From the NCBI GenBank assembly GCA_964582715.1, contig CAZOSM010000015.1, forward strand, positions 1 to 6,065: a stretch of DNA of 6,065 nt, in the 5' to 3' direction. This stretch comes from MFZZ01 sp964582715 (GTDB lineage Bacteria > Patescibacteriota > Microgenomatia > UBA1406 > GWC2-37-13). The position numbers were made by a program, and so were the translations under genes. The stretch's first letter is position 1; every line of letters begins with the position of its first letter. Positions 1-4,200 of the stretch are shown here, one piece after another. The notes beneath the pieces were generated by a model that ran no database searches, was not told the origin of the DNA, and worked only from the letters and a program-made list of their open reading frames with translations.

Positions 1-521
1 CTCAAACCGGCTGGTCTGGACAAAACACTGAATCAAACACCGCCTATACCTCCGGCACCCAAGCCTCGTACACCATCCAGACCCCCCTCTCACACGACCA
101 GACATACTTCTGGCGTTCGTACGCCATCGACCCTGGCGGAAGTAACACCTGGAGTGACACTCAAGACCAACCCATCCGTTTCACCACCATCCACGTCGTC
201 CCTCCTTCTGAGTGTGTTGCTGAAGTCGCCCCCGACTTTAGCAGCATCATCATCCGCTGGGTTGACAACACCCTCAATGAGGATTCCTTTGAGTTAGAAA
301 AGAAAATCAACTCAGGTGCCTTCACCAACATCCAGACTACTCTACCCGACATCACCTCATATCAAGACTCAACAGTCTCTGCCACCAATGCCTATCAATA
401 CCGAGTCCGTACCATCATCAACTCCGACCCATCAGTCTGGTGTACCACCGCAGTTCTTGACCTTGGTACAGGTAGCTTCCAATTTGAAGGACTCCAACTA
501 GAAGGACTACAGGTCCACTAG
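1..521 (+). CDS. C-terminal part of an Fn3-repeat surface protein (5' end outside window)
   Basis: The frame is open from the left edge (first whole codon at 3) to a TAG at 519-521, giving 172 visible residues with no start codon in the window. Residues 1 to about 63 are the back half of an Fn3-like sandwich, with the motif TYFWRSYAIDPGGSNTWSD typical of its F-G strands. Residues about 67-158 (201-475) form a complete Fn3 domain: a Pro-Pro start, IIIRWVDN in strand B, FELEKK in strand C, TSYQDST in strand E and YQYRVR in strand F. Two Cys, at codons 213 and 441, lie near the ends of this domain and could form a disulfide, which fits an exported protein. The last residues are a short QFEGL-QLEGL repeat. 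Fn3 domains are non-catalytic binding or spacer modules, so an adhesion or spacer role is inferred; the substrate is unknown. Codons are strongly C-ending (ACC, ATC, GAC), as in most of the downstream gene, which suggests long residence in the same genome. Confidence 0.85.
   Translation, partial: QTGWSGQNTESNTAYTSGTQASYTIQTPLSHDQTYFWRSYAIDPGGSNTWSDTQDQPIRFTTIHVVPPSECVAEVAPDFSSIIIRWVDNTLNEDSFELEKKINSGAFTNIQTTLPDITSYQDSTVSATNAYQYRVRTIINSDPSVWCTTAVLDLGTGSFQFEGLQLEGLQVH
480..515 (+). repeat. Tandem 15-bp coding repeat, QxEGL, at the extreme C-terminus
   Basis: Two adjacent 15-bp units (480-494 and 495-509) encode QFEGL and QLEGL. A truncated third copy (510-515, QV) follows, then His and the stop. 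The copies differ at wobble positions and at the second codon (TTT against CTA), so selection on the protein is more likely than fresh slippage. A five-residue period with a hydrophobic residue at a fixed position recalls pentapeptide-repeat geometry, but two copies are too few to call that fold. Its place as the last 13 residues of an exported protein suggests a terminal cap or sorting tag; this is inference. Confidence 0.6.
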
Positions 522-720
522 CACTCATCCAAACTGGATTGACCAAATCTCACACAAAAACGCGCAATCCTCATATACTTTTCCTATAACTCTATCAATC
601 TACTATTATCTACCAATCAGCATATCAAAACATAAACTAGGACATCTTTAGACATCAAGCTCCTCTTCCTTTTACATCAATCATCATTAAACATTATCCA
701 GCCCCTACTTACCAAACACA
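522..720 (+). terminator. Possible Rho-dependent termination zone (C>G bubble)
   Basis: The RNA directly after the Fn3 stop codon would be C-rich, G-poor and largely unstructured, with many pyrimidine-C dinucleotides. That is the established signature of Rho utilisation sites. No convincing intrinsic terminator is seen downstream of 521, so a factor-dependent end is a reasonable alternative. The same composition extends through the whole spacer and could be purely mutational, so boundaries and function are uncertain. Confidence 0.3.
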
Positions 721-1123
721 TCTCTATTTAATCAGTCCATGCGCATCACTCAAAACAAACATTCTCGAAAGCTCCAAACCCTTTTCTCCAATCATTAGGA
801 AAAACCAACCAAGCTCTTCATCTTTCCAACAACTCACTTTCATGCATCTTTGCAACACATTTTTAAACATACCTTTTTATAGACACCTCTCCCAAAACGT
901 CTCAAACACCATCTAGAAGCGTTCTCAGCCTCAAGCATTCTCTCTCACCCAGGCACAAACCCCATTTACCTACACCAATAAAACAGCTCCCTCCTCTTAT
1001 TAATAGAAACCCAACTTCACTCACACCACACTACTCCACCAACAACAAACACTAACTATCTACTTCTCGCCAATAATATCTCCAACTCCTAATCAAAAAA
1101 ATTACTCAGTTCATCTAATTTTC

Positions 1124-1142
1124 CGTATGCTCACACGTATGC
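1124..1142. repeat. 7-bp direct repeat CGTATGC spaced 12 bp apart
   Basis: CGTATGC occurs at 1124-1130 and again at 1136-1142, separated by TCACA. The pair contains four of the few G residues in this part of the spacer and lies about 100 bp upstream of the proposed -10 box. A spacing near one helical turn is compatible with a tandem protein-binding site, but two 7-mers can also arise by chance or duplication. Confidence 0.3.
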
Positions 1143-1234
1143 CAATATCTACTCAATACCTCCTCCCTTAATAACTAAAGTGAACACATTTTGTCTACTC
1201 ACACTACATATCCCATTTCCTCATCCCAATACTC

Positions 1235-1240
1235 TAAAAT
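1235..1240 (+). promoter_or_regulatory. Weak -10-like hexamer TAAAAT upstream of the LamG gene
   Basis: TAAAAT matches the bacterial -10 consensus TATAAT at five of six positions. A start near 1247 would give a short leader of about 30 bases that still contains the AAGG Shine-Dalgarno candidate. There is no recognisable -35 hexamer at 16-18 bp spacing (the sequence there is CCCATT-like). The region is A/T/C-rich, so a chance match is quite possible. Confidence 0.2.
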
Positions 1241-1252
1241 GAATCAAGTACC

Positions 1253-1278
1253 TAAGGTATTTGTATGTCTTGAATATG
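1253..1278 (+). promoter_or_regulatory. Ambiguous translation start: AAGG, Met-Ser minicistron, then ATG 1276
   Basis: The only Shine-Dalgarno-like motif is TAAGG at 1253-1257. Its ideally spaced ATG (1265, seven bases on) opens a frame of just ATG-TCT-TGA (1265-1273). The in-frame ATG of the large gene is at 1276, two bases after that stop and 18 bases from AAGG. In-frame TTG codons at 1270 (12 bases from AAGG) and 1261 are alternatives. The reading frame is closed upstream by TGA at 1240-1242, so the true start lies between 1243 and 1276. ATG 1276 is preferred because a basic stretch and hydrophobic core follow immediately, but TTG 1270 would add only two residues. Confidence 0.4.
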
Positions 1279-1285
1279 TCTGTTA
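1264..1285 (+). repeat. Tandem 11-bp near-duplication around the start codon
   Basis: TATGTCTTGAA (1264-1274) is followed directly by TATGTCTGTTA (1275-1285); the first seven bases are identical. Each copy contains ATG-TCT, so the copy places a second ATG-Ser start next to the first. The second ATG is the proposed start of the LamG gene. Confidence 0.4.
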
Positions 1286-4200
1286 AAAGAAATCTTGCCT
1301 TCCGTCTTACTCGTACTCGTTTGTTGTTTCCTTTGTTGTTGATTGTCTTGCTTCTTCCTGCTCTCTACTTCTATGCTACTAGACCTAAAGAGACTGCTGC
1401 TTGGTGGAATGAAAGTTGGATCTACCGAAAAAGAATTGATATTAGTAACCCAGGTGGTAGCGACCTAACCGATTTTCAGATTTCTTTTACTCTAGATACT
1501 ACTGATACTAATAAGTTTCAGAGTAACTGTGAGGATCTACGTATTACTGGTGTAGATGGTAATCTCTTACCCTTCTGGATTGAAGAGAACAACCCTGGTT
1601 GTGGAGATGCTAATACTAAAGTCTGGGTCAAACTCCCCTCCATCCCCTCCTCTGGTACCTACATCTATGCTTACTATGGTAATCCTTCTGCATCTGTGTC
1701 ATCGGATCATGATGGGGAGAAGGTGTTCGTCATGTTTGATGACTTCTCAACAGACAACGATAGCTGGAACGACTATGCTGGCACTAGCTCAATAGGTTCA
1801 GGTTCCCTAACCTTCTCGCCCGACAGCTCATCCAACTGGAATCACACAACTACCACCCAACAAGACCAACTAACCAGTATTAACAGTTACGTTGTAGAAC
1901 ACCGTTATCGCTCTAATCCATCAGCTGGAGGAACAGTCTTTCGATACTCAGATCAAAGCAACTGGTGGGGTATTGAAATGTACAACAACAGAGTCATCAT
2001 CAGAGGAATCATCAATGGCAGCGACACGACCAAAACCAATCCCTCCTTCACTTTTACACCAGGTGAGGATTTCATTTTGACTTCAAAGTACAACTCAAAT
2101 GATCACAGTTTTACCATTCTCGTCGACGGTACACAGGTTGTCTCAACAACCATGACTGACTCCCATCAACTGGCTACTAACAACGCTATCGGGATTGTTG
2201 ATCACAATGGTTTTGGACCATCAAGCTCTGACTGGATTCTAGTCCGACAACATGCTACTACAGATCCTACCACCTCGACCCAATCAGAAGAAATTGGCCC
2301 AGGCCCCATTGCCTACTGGAAATTTGATGAGGGCACGGGCAGTACCGCCAACGACTCGACATCCAATTCCAATCACGGCACCATCAGTGGCACCACCTGG
2401 ACTAACGAAGATCAATGTGTCTCCGGCAAATGTCTCTACTTCAACGGTGGAACCAGTAGCATCTCAGTACCCCAACAACAATCTCTTGATCTTACCGGTG
2501 CCGCCAGCCTCTCTATCTGGATCAAACCAGACGCTATTGACGGCAGAATCTCACTTCTTAACCGATCTAGCTTCACTAGTGACGATGGCTTTTCTTTTGA
2601 ACTGCATGACGGTACCCCTACCCTCGTTGTAAATAACGGACGAAGCTCAAATGCTGTTCAAAAGTGCAACGAGACGGTCAGCACCGGCCAATTCACTCAC
2701 CTGTCCTGGACACGAGATGGCAGTAATAACAACAAGATTTACATTAACGGCTCTGAATGCACCTACAGCTCCACCATCTCCACCTCGCAAACATCAGCCA
2801 ATACCACCCTCGGTATTGGCTCGAGTTTAAACAAACACAATATCTCTCCCTACATGGATTACTCAAATCGCACTTACCAACAAGCATATACAGCCAGTGC
2901 TTGGAATGGTGATGCAGCCACCATCTACTACTACCAAAACGGTGGATATGGAGACCTTGCCTACAAAAAACAGGTCAAGACCGCCGCGGGCACCGGAGGT
3001 TCATATCTAGATGACAACTCTGACTTCACCATCGAAAACAATCACTCTTACATCATCAGCGCCTGGATGAAAGCAAGCCAAAGTGTCTCAATTGTTTCTT
3101 ACGCTATTGACATTAATCGTTCAAGTGACAACCAATACAGAACACCAGGTGGATATATTGATCTAGATTCCGACTGGGAAAGAATTTACTGGACCTACGA
3201 AGCTGGAGCAGATCACTACGGCACCTCATATCGAAGTCGCCATATCATTTACCATGATGACAACCTACCCATCGACTTTCTCTGGTCAGGATTCACAGTC
3301 GAAGACGTTACAGATACAGGATTTACCAAACCACTCACGCCTTTTAAGGGCTACATCGATGAAGTAAAAATATATCCCTTCCAACGTTCCGCTGATCAGG
3401 TCTCCCAAGATTACAATCAATACTCCACCTCTATTGGTAGTGGATCTAATACCCTCACCAATGGACTAATTGGCTACTGGAAAATGGATGAAAGTAGCTG
3501 GAATGGTACCAGCGATGAAGTTATAGACATCTCTGGCCACAGCCATCACGGAACAGCAACTGGAAATGCCACAACCGGCAGTGGTAAATATGGCAACGGT
3601 GGCAGCCTTGACGGAACCGGAGACTATATCACTGCCCCATACCATGGTGATCTCGATTATTTCACTGCTTCCGCATGGGTCTACTATCCAGACCAAGTAA
3701 GCTATGAGGATGACGAGGGTATCTTCACCTCAGGAACCGCTTACAATTTTCGTCTCCGCAGACAAAATACCGCCGAAACTGGTTGGCGCTTTGAGTTATA
3801 CAATGAAAACAACGTCTACTCCGGCAGTACAGCCTGTGAACTAACCGGGGTCCAACCAGACAGATGGAATCTTCTGACAGTCTCTTACGATGGCGAAAAG
3901 ATGAAAGGTTATTTAAACGGAGACCTAAACTGCGAAGGATCAGTATCCCTTGGACCAGTCAGAAAAAACAACCAAAGTTTTTACATCGGAACAACTACTC
4001 CAAACAGTCTTGACTTCAACGGTAAAATCGATGAATTCCGCCTCTATAACCGGGCTCTTACCTCCTCCGAAATCGAATCACTCTATCACTACGCACCAGG
4101 ACCGGTTGGCTACTGGAAACTAGACGATGCTCAAGGTGACACTGCTGATGACAGTAGTGGCCAGAACAATACAGCCACTCTTCAAAACTCACCCAACTGG

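Larger units (their letters stand above)
522..1238. other. Long gene-free spacer with extreme G depletion on the + strand
   Basis: No plausible coding frame exists here; stops are frequent on both strands. By hand count, 541-1200 contains about 39 G and 211 C in 660 bases (G ~6%, C ~32%), a GC skew near -0.7, and 1201-1240 contains no G at all. The flanking genes also have more C than G on this strand, but far less extremely. I found no tRNA-like, rRNA-like, riboswitch-like or insertion-sequence structure, and no strong stem-loop with a T-run. A + strand transcript would have little secondary structure because G is scarce. The length (~0.7 kb) is large if this is a compact CPR-type genome. 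Possible contents are a Rho-dependent termination zone for the upstream gene and the promoter of the downstream gene. Confidence 0.8.

Noticed and set aside
161..355. Minus-strand open frame inside the Fn3 gene
   Set aside because: It lies opposite a clear Fn3 domain, and its translation has no domain-like pattern.
527..539. Inverted repeat ATCCA-AAC-TGGAT just after the Fn3 stop as an intrinsic terminator
   Set aside because: The stem is only five base pairs with a three-base loop, and no T-run follows; too weak to call.
522..1238. Decayed gene (pseudogene) filling the spacer
   Set aside because: No frame on either strand shows residual LamG, Fn3 or other protein-like stretches between its stops, and the composition differs from coding DNA in the window.
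1239..1286. Fifteen-codon frame ATG 1239 to TAA 1284-1286 overlapping the start of the giant gene, as a leader peptide
   Set aside because: It has no Shine-Dalgarno motif, its ATG overlaps the proposed -10 box, and the peptide shows no regulatory pattern such as a codon run.
2252..2632. 126-codon + strand frame overlapping the first LamG unit
   Set aside because: It runs in another frame across well-conserved LamG sequence; its Pro/Thr/Ser-rich product follows from C-rich codons of the real frame.
3466..3696. Minus-strand open frame in LamG unit 2; likewise 4522-4785 and 5289-5492 in units 3 and 4-5
   Set aside because: All lie opposite conserved LamG strands and show no independent start signal or recognisable domain.
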